Source of the DNA: CAISCU01 sp051861545
GTDB lineage: Bacteria > Bacteroidota > Bacteroidia > UKL13-3
DNA: 64,000 bases
Reading direction: 5' to 3'
Assembly (NCBI GenBank): GCA_051861545.1
Contig: JBIMKP010000019.1
Coordinates: forward strand, 1 to 64,000
The notes beneath the pieces are model-generated. The model made no database searches and was not told the DNA's origin. It saw nothing but the letters and a program-made list of their open reading frames with translations. The stretch's first letter is position 1, and every line of letters starts with the position of its first letter. The translations under genes and the position numbers were made by a program. Below are positions 8,593 through 17,336 of this stretch, piece by piece.

Positions 8593-8626
8593 AAAAAAGG
8601 CACGAGAAAACCTCATGCCTTTTTTG
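8593..8626 (-). terminator. Terminator after the DUF4920 gene
   Basis: A hairpin (AAGGCACGAG paired with CTCATGCCTT, one mismatch) flanked by A- and T-runs on both sides, so it can work on either strand. It lies between the stop of the DUF4920 gene at 8642 and the start of the next gene at 8578. Confidence 0.8.
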
Positions 8627-8641
8627 AAATAGGGAAATAAA

Positions 8642-9157
8642 TTATCTTAAAATAACGCCATTAGCTTCGAAAGCCAATTCTTTTTTAGGTTCTTTAATAG
8701 CAGCAATTTCTTCTTTTGATTTACCTGCATCTTTAGCATATTCTTGTAAATCAGCTACACTTGTTTCTTCAATTTTAGCAATACCTTCAATAATTGCAGT
8801 TTTTCCAGATGCATCTTTAGGCATAAAAAAAGCATAATCTTTAAAAGTAACTCTTAAAGGTTCAGAACCTTCATTAGTTAATTCCATCCAACATCCTTTT
8901 TTCTGACAAACAGCTTCAATACTTCCTGTTAATTTTACATTCATTTCTTTTTTATCACCCATTTGAGTTTTCAAATCAGTAATAGAAATAGCACCATCTT
9001 CTGTAATTTTATCGCCAAAATACAAAGCAGTTGCGCTTGAAGTATCGCTATTTGGAGCTACCTGTAACGAATCTGTTGATGGAGCAGTTTTATTGCCTGC
9101 ACCACCGCAAGAAGCCAAAAACAAAGCTACTGAAGCAGCTAATAACATTTTTTTCAT
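8642..9157 (-). CDS. DUF4920 lipoprotein
   Basis: A 171-residue lipoprotein (lipobox FLASC, cysteine at about residue 17). The central TGSIEAVCQKKGCWMEL and VTFKDYAFFMPKDASGK match the DUF4920 family, an OB-fold-like domain of Bacteroidota envelope proteins with a conserved CxxxxC that could bind metal or form a disulphide. Function is not established. It is a single gene with a downstream terminator. Confidence 0.75.
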   Translation of the reverse strand: MKKMLLAASVALFLASCGGAGNKTAPSTDSLQVAPNSDTSSATALYFGDKITEDGAISITDLKTQMGDKKEMNVKLTGSIEAVCQKKGCWMELTNEGSEPLRVTFKDYAFFMPKDASGKTAIIEGIAKIEETSVADLQEYAKDAGKSKEEIAAIKEPKKELAFEANGVILR

Positions 9158-9441
9158 GTAATTTTTATTTAGTTAAACAAATTTAAAACTATTTCCTTCA
9201 AAATAATATAAATGGCACAAATATCAATCTACAATTTGTACAATCTACATTTATTTGGGCCTTTTAAATAAACAAAAATGTTCAGATTTATTCAGATGGT
9301 ACAATTTAAAAAAAACAAATTGCAGGCAACATATGAAAGCAAAATAAGAAATTTCATTTGGGCCAATGAACAATAAATCTAAGCTATTGGCGGCTTTTTT
9401 GTTTAATAGAAAAAAACTAAACTTGTGTAAAATAAAATAGA

Positions 9442-9645
9442 ATGGAAATTACTATTCATACTGAAAGCAAATTGCTTTACAATTCTCTTCTACGTTTAAT
9501 AAAATCAATGGGAATTGACATTTTGCCAAACAAAAAACAAGAAAAAAAAATAGGTAAAGATTATCCATTAAATGGTTCTATTATAAAATATAATAAACCT
9601 TTTGATGCTGCAACAAACTTAAATGATTGGGATGTTTTAGTTTGA
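9442..9645 (+). CDS. Small antitoxin-like protein upstream of a PIN toxin remnant
   Basis: 67 residues, charged, with an acidic/aromatic tail (NKPFDAATNLNDWDVLV). Such tails are typical of short Bacteroidota antitoxins encoded directly before VapC-like PIN toxins. No named DNA-binding domain can be seen. Its TGA at 9643-9645 overlaps the TTG start of the PIN fragment at 9642, the compact overlap usual for toxin-antitoxin operons. As the toxin is truncated, this would be an orphan antitoxin. Confidence 0.6.
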   Translation: MEITIHTESKLLYNSLLRLIKSMGIDILPNKKQEKKIGKDYPLNGSIIKYNKPFDAATNLNDWDVLV

Positions 9646-9758
9646 TTCTAATTGATACGCATATTTTTATTTGGCTTGCTAATAACGACTCTAACTTAAA
9701 ACAAAGTTTTCGCACTGTATTAGAGAATGAAACCGAAATTGCAATCAGTGTTATTTAG
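9642..9758 (+). pseudogene. Truncated VapC-like PIN-domain toxin
   Basis: The frame opens with TTG at 9642 and reads LILIDTHIFIWLANNDSNL, the first strand and helix of a PIN ribonuclease with its first acidic residue (D5). It reaches AISVI and stops at TAG 9756-9758 after 38 codons, whereas complete toxins run to about 130 residues. No continuation is found in the other frames, so the rest has been deleted rather than frameshifted. Confidence 0.65.
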
Positions 9759-9864
9759 TTTATCAGCACCTTTAACAATAATGATTTTTATAAATCCTGT
9801 TCTTAATTTGATAATGAATTTAAAAAGCAGTTTGGTTTTAAATTAGATTTATTTTATTAGATAT

Positions 9865-10013
9865 GACCCTGAAGGTGGTCACATGTTTATAGAAAATTGC
9901 TGGAAACAAAATCCCCCCAAACTCAACAACGCGGACCAATGGTCCGCATTGCTGATTTTGTGGGTGGTGGTTCATCGTATTTATTTTCTATAATAATGCT
10001 ATCCCTTCAGGAT
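9865..10013. repeat. Three-hairpin palindromic element, copy A (degenerate)
   Basis: Shares its left end (GACC...GGTGGTCACATG, then TTTATAGAAAA), the core GCGGACC-NNN-GGTCCGC (9931-9947) and its right end (TTTTCTATAAT, then ATCCCTTCAGGAT) with copies at 50953 and 63078. In this copy the arms outside the core pair only imperfectly. All three copies lie in the same orientation and between genes. Not a coding sequence. Confidence 0.85.
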
Positions 10014-10222
10014 TATTAAAATCTATAAGTAAAACTATATTTATAATACTAAAATATTTCTATGGGTTTATTATGATTATTATAAAACTTAAACCGCTTT
10101 ATTTTTTTAACCTTCTACTAACCTGTTTTAAGTAAAGATTTGAATAATGGTTTAGAATTAAAATCGGAATGAATCTTTTCAAAAAATCTCATCCAAATTT
10201 TGTAGATATTTGAATAATAAGC

Positions 10223-11845
10223 ATGAAATTTATAAAGACATTCATATTACTATTTGGCATTTTGCTACTAACAATGCAGTCGTTTGCGGCACAATACATT
10301 GTTAGTTTTAAATCCAAAGGAATGTCTTTTCATGAAAGTTCATACTATTTCAGTCAAAATAGTATCAACAAAAAAAATAAACGAAACATTGCCTTTGACG
10401 AACTAGACTTACCTGTAAATGAAGATTATATAAACTCAATTAAATCTTTAAACATTCAAATTTTAGCAAAAAGCAAATGGCTAAATTGTGTTTTGATTGA
10501 TGCAGAAACAAACCAACTTGAACAACTAAGAAGTTTAAATTTCATACAAAATATAAAACCAGCTTATCAGTCAAAATCGATACTTGCGGAAACAAAACAA
10601 GTTTTACCACCTCAAGCTGCCTCATACTGGCAATCGAAAATGCTGAAACTAGATGAACTGCACAACAATGGCTATAACGGAAAAGGAATCACCATTGCGG
10701 TTTTTGACAATGGATTTTCTAATGTCGATAAGAACTCTGCTTTCAGTCATATTTTTAAAAACAAACAACTACTAGCTAGTAGAAATTTTGTAAATCCATC
10801 ATTAGGTGTTTTTAGAACCAGTTCAGATGGTGAACATGGCGCACGAGTATTATCAATAATTGCAGCAATCTCACCTCCTCAAATGGTAGGTACAGCTTAT
10901 GGAGCAAACTTCATTTTAGCAGCAACTGAAGATATGGGCAGAGAAGGAGTATTAGAAGAATTTAACTGGCTAAATGCGGCTGAATGGGCTGATAGTATTG
11001 GAGTTGATATCATTAGTTCTTCATTGGGTTATGCTACCGGATTTACTTATGGCGAAGATTATAAATATGAACAATTAGATGGCAAAACTAGCATTGTAGC
11101 TCAAGCTGCATCTATTGCAGCAAGAAAAGGAATTCTTGTTGTAAACAGTGCCGGAAATGAGGGTAATTCCAGATGGAAACACTTTATTTCACCTGCCGAT
11201 GCAGATAGTATATTAGCAGTTGGAGCAGTAGATGGATATGAAAAATATAGCAGTTATAGCTCACAGGGACCAAGAATAGATGGCTTAATCAGACCTGATA
11301 TTTCTGCAATGGGAACACAGGCTTTAACTATCATGACAGATGGCAGTTTAAAAACCGGAAATGGCACTTCATTTGCATGTCCGATGATAAGTGGAATGAG
11401 CGCTTGTATCTGGCAAGCTAATGAAAATGCTAAAAATATGGAGTTGATTTCTTCCATAAAAAAATATGGTTCACTAGCAGAATTTCCGAATAATTATGTT
11501 GGTTGGGGAATTCCAAATGCAATTAAAACTTTAGAAGAAATTTCGGGAAAACAGATTTTAATTCTACCTAAACATCAAAACAGACTGAATATTATTCCTA
11601 ATCCTGTTTTTGAAGACTTTAAGTTGGTTTACATGAATTATTACGATGTAAAATTATTTCAATTAGAAATTTATACATCAGAAGGAGCCTTTTTACAAAA
11701 AATAGAATTTGAAATGCAAAATGCTTATAATGAATTCAGTTTCAACTCAAAAACACTGGGATTAAAACCAGGTTTTTACTATTTAAGACTGAAAGAACCT
11801 AGAGCAGGAATGCTAGAAGAAAAAAAATTATTGGTGATACCCTAA
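10223..11845 (+). CDS. Subtilisin-like (S8) serine protease with T9SS sorting domain
   Basis: A 540-residue secreted protease. A signal peptide (about 1-23) is followed by a propeptide-like region to about residue 130, then an S8 catalytic domain with D162 (AVFDNG), H205 (GEHGARV), the oxyanion asparagine in NSAGNEGN, and S383 (NGTSFACPM). From about residue 455 a type A T9SS sorting domain follows (IIPNPVF ... GFYYLRLK ... KKLLVIP). It should be exported through T9SS and act outside the cell on proteins. The catalytic set is complete. It is a single gene followed by tRNA-Cys. Confidence 0.9.
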   Translation: MKFIKTFILLFGILLLTMQSFAAQYIVSFKSKGMSFHESSYYFSQNSINKKNKRNIAFDELDLPVNEDYINSIKSLNIQILAKSKWLNCVLIDAETNQLEQLRSLNFIQNIKPAYQSKSILAETKQVLPPQAASYWQSKMLKLDELHNNGYNGKGITIAVFDNGFSNVDKNSAFSHIFKNKQLLASRNFVNPSLGVFRTSSDGEHGARVLSIIAAISPPQMVGTAYGANFILAATEDMGREGVLEEFNWLNAAEWADSIGVDIISSSLGYATGFTYGEDYKYEQLDGKTSIVAQAASIAARKGILVVNSAGNEGNSRWKHFISPADADSILAVGAVDGYEKYSSYSSQGPRIDGLIRPDISAMGTQALTIMTDGSLKTGNGTSFACPMISGMSACIWQANENAKNMELISSIKKYGSLAEFPNNYVGWGIPNAIKTLEEISGKQILILPKHQNRLNIIPNPVFEDFKLVYMNYYDVKLFQLEIYTSEGAFLQKIEFEMQNAYNEFSFNSKTLGLKPGFYYLRLKEPRAGMLEEKKLLVIP

Positions 11846-11872
11846 AATTTTCTTTTCTTTGCACTCCCAAAT

Positions 11873-11943
11873 GGTACCGTGGCCGAGAGGCTAGGCAAGG
11901 CTCTGCAAAAGCTTCCACAGCAGTTCGAATCTGCTCGGTACCT
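11873..11943 (+). tRNA. trnC: tRNA-Cys (anticodon GCA)
   Basis: A 71-nt cloverleaf: acceptor GGTACCG/CGGTACC, D-stem GCC/GGC, anticodon stem AGGCT/AGCTT with loop CTGCAAA (anticodon GCA), 4-nt variable region, T-stem AGCAG/CTGCT with loop TTCGAAT, discriminator T. The 3' CCA is not encoded. Confidence 0.95.
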
Positions 11944-11944
11944 C

Positions 11945-11972
11945 AAAAGCTCCTCAAAAGGGAGCTTTTTTT
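11945..11972 (+). terminator. Terminator of tRNA-Cys
   Basis: Stem AAAAGCTCC (11945-11953) with GGAGCTTTT (11961-11969), 7-nt loop, then a T-run. It starts 2 nt after the tRNA. Confidence 0.9.
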
Positions 11973-12068
11973 ATTTTTTGTTTGATACAAATTCCCCAAT
12001 AATCAATACAATCAATTCAAATCAAAAAGATTTAAAATAAAGCATTAACTTTAAATTTTATCATTCAC

Positions 12069-12755
12069 ATGAGTTTTGAAATCAACCAATTTGAAATCCG
12101 CTTATTAATTGCACTTTTTCTTGGTGCCGTTATTGGTCTCGAAAGACAATGGCAGCATAAAACAGCTGGTATTAAAACAAATGCATTGGTTTCATTAGGC
12201 TCAGCTTTATTTGTTTTATTGGCCCATGATATTAATGGCGATAGTAGCAGCGAATCTCGAATTATTGCTCAAATTGTTTCAGGTATTGGATTTTTAGGTG
12301 CTGGGGCAATCATGAAAGAAGGTTTAAATATTTCTGGACTGAACACCGCTGCAACCATTTGGTGTGCAGGTGCAATTGGCAGTTTAAGCGGCTTAGGTAT
12401 GACTTATGAGGCCATCATTGGTACAATTATTCTCATTATAGCAAACATCTCCTTAAGAAGTATTTCGCACAAACTTGAAAACAAATTGAATCTCGCTTCA
12501 TTCCACTATAAAATTGAGATTGAGACCAATGATTCTTTACTTTTTAATTCTGAAGAATTGATTAAAACTCATCCCGAAAATTTATTCATTTCCTCTAGCG
12601 AAACTCAATTTTTAAGTAATGGAAATAAAATCTTTACAATTGAAATCAAAGCAATCAAACAAATTGAAAATGGCATTGAAAAGCTTTTAGAACCAATAAA
12701 AAATAAGGATGGAGTGTTAAAAGTAAAATGGAGTATCAGCCAATCTAAAATTTAA
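12069..12755 (+). CDS. MgtC/SapB-family membrane protein
   Basis: 228 residues. The N-terminal 140 hold the MgtC/SapB fold of four to five membrane helices with the signature GAVIGLERQWQHKTAGIKTNALVSLGSALF, and GIGFLGAGAIMKEG with GLNTAATIW. A soluble C-terminal domain of about 85 residues follows, shaped like the ACT-type tail of longer MgtC proteins. In pathogens MgtC binds the F1Fo ATP synthase and affects magnesium and phosphate balance; in environmental Bacteroidota the role is undefined. Inner membrane. It lies 48 bp upstream of tcdA, which has its own promoter. Confidence 0.85.
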   Translation: MSFEINQFEIRLLIALFLGAVIGLERQWQHKTAGIKTNALVSLGSALFVLLAHDINGDSSSESRIIAQIVSGIGFLGAGAIMKEGLNISGLNTAATIWCAGAIGSLSGLGMTYEAIIGTIILIIANISLRSISHKLENKLNLASFHYKIEIETNDSLLFNSEELIKTHPENLFISSSETQFLSNGNKIFTIEIKAIKQIENGIEKLLEPIKNKDGVLKVKWSISQSKI

Positions 12756-12770
12756 AACAACAGAAAAGTT

Positions 12771-12799
12771 TTTGTCGGAACTCAATTTTTCTATTTTCG
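12771..12799 (+). promoter_or_regulatory. Promoter of tcdA
   Basis: TTTG (12771-12774), 17 bp, TATTTTCG (12792-12799). The ATG at 12804 is 4 nt past the -7 box, so the mRNA is likely leaderless. Confidence 0.6.
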
Positions 12800-12803
12800 C
12801 AGT

Positions 12804-13541
12804 ATGAGTAAGGAAATCAAACCCTGGATGGGGAGAACCGAATTATTACTTGGAGAAGAAAAACTCCTGAAATTAGTTAATTCAAATGTATTAGTTGTTG
12901 GTTTAGGTGGTGTGGGTGGTATTGCAGCAGAAATGATTGCACGAAGTGGCGTTGGAAAAATGACCATAGTTGATGCTGATACTGTAGACCCAACAAATAG
13001 AAACCGTCAAATACCTGCTTTAAAAAGTACTGAGCATAAAATCAAAGCAGATGTTTTGGCTGAAAGACTTTTAGACATCAATCCCGAATTAGACTTAACT
13101 GTAATCCCTGAGTACTTTAGAGACCAATTAACTCATGATGTTTTAGACAATGGCAATTTTGATTATGCTTTGGATTGTATTGATACACTATCACCAAAAG
13201 TATATTTCATAAAAGCTTGTATTGATAGAAAAATTCCGATTGTTAGCAGCATGGGTGCTGGCTCAAAAGTTGACCCAACAAGAATAAGAGTTGCAGACAT
13301 TAGCGAAACTTATAATTGCAAACTAGCTAGGTACACTAGAAAATATTTACACCGATTAGGAGTTTACAAAGGTGTAAAAGCAGTGTTTTCTGATGAACAA
13401 AAGTTCATTGGAGCACAAGTTGTTGAAACTACAGCTGCAAGAAATAAACGCTCGTTTGTTGGAACAATCAGTTATATTCCAGCAGTATTTGGATGTACAG
13501 TTGCATCTGTGGCAATTAGAGATTTGTACGAAAGAGAATAA
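12804..13541 (+). CDS. tcdA: tRNA threonylcarbamoyladenosine dehydratase
   Basis: A 245-residue E1/ThiF-fold enzyme matching TcdA (CsdL/YgdL), which uses ATP to cyclise t6A37 in tRNA to ct6A. The N-terminus WMGRTELLLGEE and the nucleotide-binding GLGGVGGIAAEMIARSGVG followed by DADTVDPTNRNRQ (the N-R-N-R-Q hallmark) identify it. A conserved GAGSKVDPTRIRVADI segment and the C-terminal aromatic helix are also present. Length is normal. Cytoplasmic. Confidence 0.9.
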   Translation: MSKEIKPWMGRTELLLGEEKLLKLVNSNVLVVGLGGVGGIAAEMIARSGVGKMTIVDADTVDPTNRNRQIPALKSTEHKIKADVLAERLLDINPELDLTVIPEYFRDQLTHDVLDNGNFDYALDCIDTLSPKVYFIKACIDRKIPIVSSMGAGSKVDPTRIRVADISETYNCKLARYTRKYLHRLGVYKGVKAVFSDEQKFIGAQVVETTAARNKRSFVGTISYIPAVFGCTVASVAIRDLYERE

Positions 13542-13603
13542 TCCTAAAAAACAAAAGGATGCCTACAAAAAGTAAACATCCTTCAACAACAAACAAACAA
13601 TTT

Positions 13604-13651
13604 AAAGGCTCAGAAATACAAAACAAATTCAGTTCTGTATTTCTGACCTTT
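13604..13651. terminator. Hairpin between convergent tcdA and acsA
   Basis: A 16-bp stem with one bulged base (AAAGG and an 11-bp arm at 13610-13620 pairing with 13636-13651), 15-nt loop. A short T-rich tail on each side suggests a bidirectional terminator. Confidence 0.65.
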
Positions 13652-13661
13652 TAAATTTTTA

Positions 13662-15566
13662 CTACCTAATAGCTTCAGCACCAAACTGAATCCATTCAAC
13701 AACTGTTGGATCAATTAAGGTAGAAGTATCTCCTAAATTAGAGATATCTCCTTCTGCTATTTTGCGAAGAATTCTTCTCATAATTTTACCTGAACGAGTT
13801 TTTGGAAGAGCTTTAACAATCTGAATTCTATCAGGGCGGGCAAAAGGACCAATTATACTTGTAACATGTGCTTTTACTTCATTACACAATTCTTCGTATG
13901 AATGATGCTCTCTGTCACAAATAACGAAAGCCCAGATTCCTTGTCCTTTTATATCGTGCGGATAACCAACAACAGCACTTTCGATAACATATCCATGTTC
14001 GTTGATTGCATCCTCAACTTCTCCAGTACCAATTCTATGTCCTGATACATTGATTACATCGTCTACACGTCCGGTAATTCTGATATATCCATCTTCATCT
14101 CTTTTGCAACCATCACCTGTAAAATATTTACCTGGATAAGTGCTAAAATAGTTCACTTTAAAACGCTCATGATCCCCATAAACAGAACGCGCCATTCCAG
14201 GCCAAGGAAAACTAATACATAAATTTCCTTCTACACCGTTACCATCTATAACAGTACCCTTTTCATCAACAATTTGTAATTGCACACCAGGTAAGGGTAA
14301 AGTTGCAAAGGCTGGTTTTAGCTTGGTAATTCCGGCTAAAGGAGAAATCATAATTCCACCTGTTTCTGTTTGCCACCAAGTATCTACAATTGGGCATTCT
14401 CCCCTACCTGCATTTTCGTGGTACCAATGCCAGGCTTCTTCATTAATTGGCTCTCCAACCGAACCCAAAACTTTTAAAGAAGATAAGTCTTTTCCTTTAA
14501 AAGGATCTGTTCCAAAAACCTCTAATGAACGAATGGCAGTTGGTGCAGTATAAAATGTATTAACCTTATGTTTCTCAATTAAACTCCAGAATCTTCCTGC
14601 ATCAGGAAAAGTTGGAACTCCTTCAAACATAACTGTTGTAGCACCATTTAATAATGGACCATAAACAATATAACTATGTCCGGTAACCCAACCAATATCA
14701 GCAGTGCAACAGAATACATCACCATCTTGGTACTGAAATACATTTTTAAAAGTATAAGCAGAATAAACCATGTAACCAGCAGTAGTATGTAAAACTCCTT
14801 TTGGTTTTCCTGTAGAACCAGAAGTGTACAAAATAAATAATGGATCTTCACTTCCAACCGATTCTGCAACATGTTCATCTGAAGCCAAAGCCATTAAAGT
14901 AGACCAATCTAAATCACGGCCTTCCTTCATTTCTTTATGAAAGTTTTTGTGGTTGTAGACGATACAAGTTTTAATACTTGGTGATTTTTCCATTGCTTCA
15001 TTAGCAATTTCTTTTAAATCAATCTTCTTTTCACCACGATGCATTCCATCTGCTGTAATTAAAAAAGTACATTCTGCATCTACAATTCTATCTGATAATG
15101 ATTGTGAAGAAAACCCAGCAAATACTACCGAATGCACAGCACCAATTCTAGCACAAGCTAACATTGCAACCGCAGCTTCAGGAATCATTGGCATGTAAAT
15201 ACAAACTCTATCACCCTTTTTTACACCCAAAGAAATGAGTGAATTCGAAAACTTATTTACAAGAACAGATAATTCCTTATATGTTAATTTTCTATACTTA
15301 TCATGAGGATTATTCGGTTCCCATATAATAGCAGTTTGGTCGCCTCTAGTTTCAAGATGTCTATCGATGCAATTCTCAGTAATATTTAAAACACCACCAT
15401 CAAACCATTTAATATCTGGCGTATTAAAGTTCCAATCTAAAACTGAACTCCATTTCTGCTTCCAGCTAAATGTATCAGCTACAGCCGACCAGAAAGACTC
15501 GGGATTTGTAATGCTTTCTTGATAAGCAGCCTGGTACTCATCGAAGGTTTTTATTTGTGGTATCAT
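13662..15566 (-). CDS. acsA: Acetyl-CoA synthetase (AMP-forming)
   Basis: A 634-residue enzyme that activates acetate with ATP and CoA to acetyl-CoA. It has the AMP-binding P-loop-like YTSGSTGKPKG, DTWWQTETGG, the YFTGDGCKRDEDGY hinge and the C-terminal PKTRSGKIMRRILRK with the regulatory lysine at K594 that is acetylated in homologues. The length and the N-terminal ACAS domain are typical of Acs. It lies 109 bp downstream of an ScfR/RamB-type regulator transcribed the same way and near an uptake and sensing operon, which together point to acetate use. Confidence 0.95.
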   Translation of the reverse strand: MIPQIKTFDEYQAAYQESITNPESFWSAVADTFSWKQKWSSVLDWNFNTPDIKWFDGGVLNITENCIDRHLETRGDQTAIIWEPNNPHDKYRKLTYKELSVLVNKFSNSLISLGVKKGDRVCIYMPMIPEAAVAMLACARIGAVHSVVFAGFSSQSLSDRIVDAECTFLITADGMHRGEKKIDLKEIANEAMEKSPSIKTCIVYNHKNFHKEMKEGRDLDWSTLMALASDEHVAESVGSEDPLFILYTSGSTGKPKGVLHTTAGYMVYSAYTFKNVFQYQDGDVFCCTADIGWVTGHSYIVYGPLLNGATTVMFEGVPTFPDAGRFWSLIEKHKVNTFYTAPTAIRSLEVFGTDPFKGKDLSSLKVLGSVGEPINEEAWHWYHENAGRGECPIVDTWWQTETGGIMISPLAGITKLKPAFATLPLPGVQLQIVDEKGTVIDGNGVEGNLCISFPWPGMARSVYGDHERFKVNYFSTYPGKYFTGDGCKRDEDGYIRITGRVDDVINVSGHRIGTGEVEDAINEHGYVIESAVVGYPHDIKGQGIWAFVICDREHHSYEELCNEVKAHVTSIIGPFARPDRIQIVKALPKTRSGKIMRRILRKIAEGDISNLGDTSTLIDPTVVEWIQFGAEAIR

Positions 15567-15675
15567 TGGTTCTTTATATTAAAATCAAATTTGGATTTGT
15601 AATATCAAAGTAAACACGACAAAAATCAAATTCCATCTGTTTTTATGCTAAATAAATATAGCGACAAAGAAAACC

Positions 15676-17184
15676 TTAGTTTTTACCTACAGAATTAAAG
15701 AAATGAAGAAGGGTATCTTCCTGTTTCTTTTTGCGAATTGTTTCCTCCAAATCGTAAGGTTTTGCAGCTCTTTCTTTGCAATTTGTTAAGGCGCAGGTTT
15801 CACAAATATGGTTCACTTCTGAACGAATAATGGAGGAATCATTTGCGAACTTTACTTTTTCTAATAAATCTTTATTCACTAAAAAACCAATACTGATGCT
15901 ACTGTTTAAGTTTTCATCAATTTGATGTGGCCGTGCAATACTTATGAGCAAATACTCATAATCTGTATCAATATACTTCGACCTTTGCACATGAATAAGA
16001 GGCTTATTAGCAATACCGCGTTTTTTCTCTCTTTGTTTGGTTAATTCTGCTAAACTTCTGATAGCAGCCCATCTTCTGCAATAATGTTTACCTAATCCAC
16101 TAGCATGCGGACTATGTAATTGTCCTAGATGAAGCTCCTTATCCAACTCATAGGAAAACTTCATTTTTGTATTATAAAAACGAAGGAAAAACAAATTATT
16201 AATGCCAAATTCATGGGGGATAATTGAGCATAATCTATACAAAAATGTTTCAGCACTAACCTTATACTTTTCTATAAGTTTAATTAGAAAATCTTCATCC
16301 CAACTAGTTTGAGAAAACCAATTATTTAAGTCCTCAACAATTTCATCGTAAGGCATTAAAACGGCATTGGCAAAATAGGATGCTTTAAAGTTATTTAATG
16401 CCTCTTCAAAACTTTTAACACGTACAATCGTAGAAGTATGAGGTCTATCTTTTAAAGCCAAAACACAGTACCCTAATTCACGTGTAATTTGAAAACACTT
16501 TTGAGATTCTTTTAAGGTTGGATTTAAATAATAAATACTCTGTTTTCCATTTATTGTTAAAGAACGAAATTCACTTAAACCCTTGTCTTTAAAAGACTCA
16601 TCAACAATAACTTTATAATTATATTTTTCTTCTAAAATCTGAATTAAGCTAGCCGACTGTGATAATTTTGCTCTGGTTAAACCTGTTTGTTTAATGAATG
16701 AAACTACTGCCACTTCAAGTTCTTCAAAATAATTCATGTGAAGCTCCTGATAGGCCCTGAGCGCTCTGAAATAAAATTGCTCACTGGTTAACTGATAACT
16801 TCTGGCAATTTCAATTAAGGTTGTAATGAAAGCATTTACTTTTGCAGGAGAAGCTGCAATCATCTCAATTAACTTATTAGCTTCAATTCCAAATAATCCT
16901 AGAGGAAACTGACTTAATAAATCGGAATTGATTGCTTGCATTGCGGGTGCCAATGCCTTATTTACTTTAAGAGAAACTAACTGATCATAAGGAATGGATA
17001 AAGCTTCAGCTAAGGCTAAAATTTTATCAGATTTGGGATATTTTTTACCCTTTTCAATTTCATTAATATAAGACAGACTAATTCCTGACTTTTTGCTTAA
17101 ATCGAGCAAAGAAAACCCCTTGGCATTTCTCAACTGCCTTAACTTTAAACCGAAGATAATCTGTACTTGTTCGTTTTTTTTCAC
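15676..17184 (-). CDS. XRE-family regulator of the ScfR/RamB (ImmA/IrrE + DUF2083) type
   Basis: 502 residues: an N-terminal XRE helix-turn-helix (about 10-65; LRNAKGFSLLDLSKKSGIS, YINEIEKGKKYPK), a long middle related to the IrrE/ImmA region (about 150-310) and a C-terminal DUF2083-like domain ending with the cysteine cluster ICETCALTNC. This architecture defines short-chain fatty-acyl-responsive regulators (RamB, PrpR/ScfR) that control acetate, propionate and glyoxylate genes, in some cases sensing acyl-CoA. The position directly upstream of acsA supports that job. Two palindromes 90-125 bp upstream of its start could be its own operators. The metallopeptidase HExxH motif is not evident. 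Confidence 0.85.
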   Translation of the reverse strand: MKKNEQVQIIFGLKLRQLRNAKGFSLLDLSKKSGISLSYINEIEKGKKYPKSDKILALAEALSIPYDQLVSLKVNKALAPAMQAINSDLLSQFPLGLFGIEANKLIEMIAASPAKVNAFITTLIEIARSYQLTSEQFYFRALRAYQELHMNYFEELEVAVVSFIKQTGLTRAKLSQSASLIQILEEKYNYKVIVDESFKDKGLSEFRSLTINGKQSIYYLNPTLKESQKCFQITRELGYCVLALKDRPHTSTIVRVKSFEEALNNFKASYFANAVLMPYDEIVEDLNNWFSQTSWDEDFLIKLIEKYKVSAETFLYRLCSIIPHEFGINNLFFLRFYNTKMKFSYELDKELHLGQLHSPHASGLGKHYCRRWAAIRSLAELTKQREKKRGIANKPLIHVQRSKYIDTDYEYLLISIARPHQIDENLNSSISIGFLVNKDLLEKVKFANDSSIIRSEVNHICETCALTNCKERAAKPYDLEETIRKKKQEDTLLHFFNSVGKN

Positions 17185-17200
17185 CTAACTATACCTTTAG

Positions 17201-17208
17201 CAAAAATA
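17201..17208 (-). promoter_or_regulatory. -7 box of the ScfR/RamB-like gene
   Basis: Reads TATTTTTG on the minus strand, 16 nt before the ATG at 17184. A TTTG lies only 12 bp upstream, so the -33 element is not ideal. Confidence 0.45.
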
Positions 17209-17273
17209 TTTCTACTCATCCAAAACTAAGGAAATTCGAGGGATGTACAAGAATCCAAATAAAAAAAATCGCA

Positions 17274-17308
17274 TTTCGCGAAAATTATCTTTTAGCGAAA
17301 TTTCGCTA
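17274..17308. promoter_or_regulatory. Paired palindromes, candidate ScfR/RamB operators
   Basis: TTTCGCGAAA (17274-17283) and TAGCGAAATTTCGCTA (17293-17308) are both perfect palindromes and share the half-site GCGAAA. They lie between the regulator gene and the candidate small RNA on the other strand, so one bound protein could act on both. Related regulators in Actinobacteria bind TTTGCAAA-like palindromes, a similar shape. Confidence 0.6.
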
Positions 17309-17336
17309 TTTCATTTTTTTTACTAATATTTGCATT

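Noticed and set aside
14648..14878. Minus-strand frame inside acsA and similar frames within other long genes
   Set aside because: Shadows of the main coding frames with no independent features.
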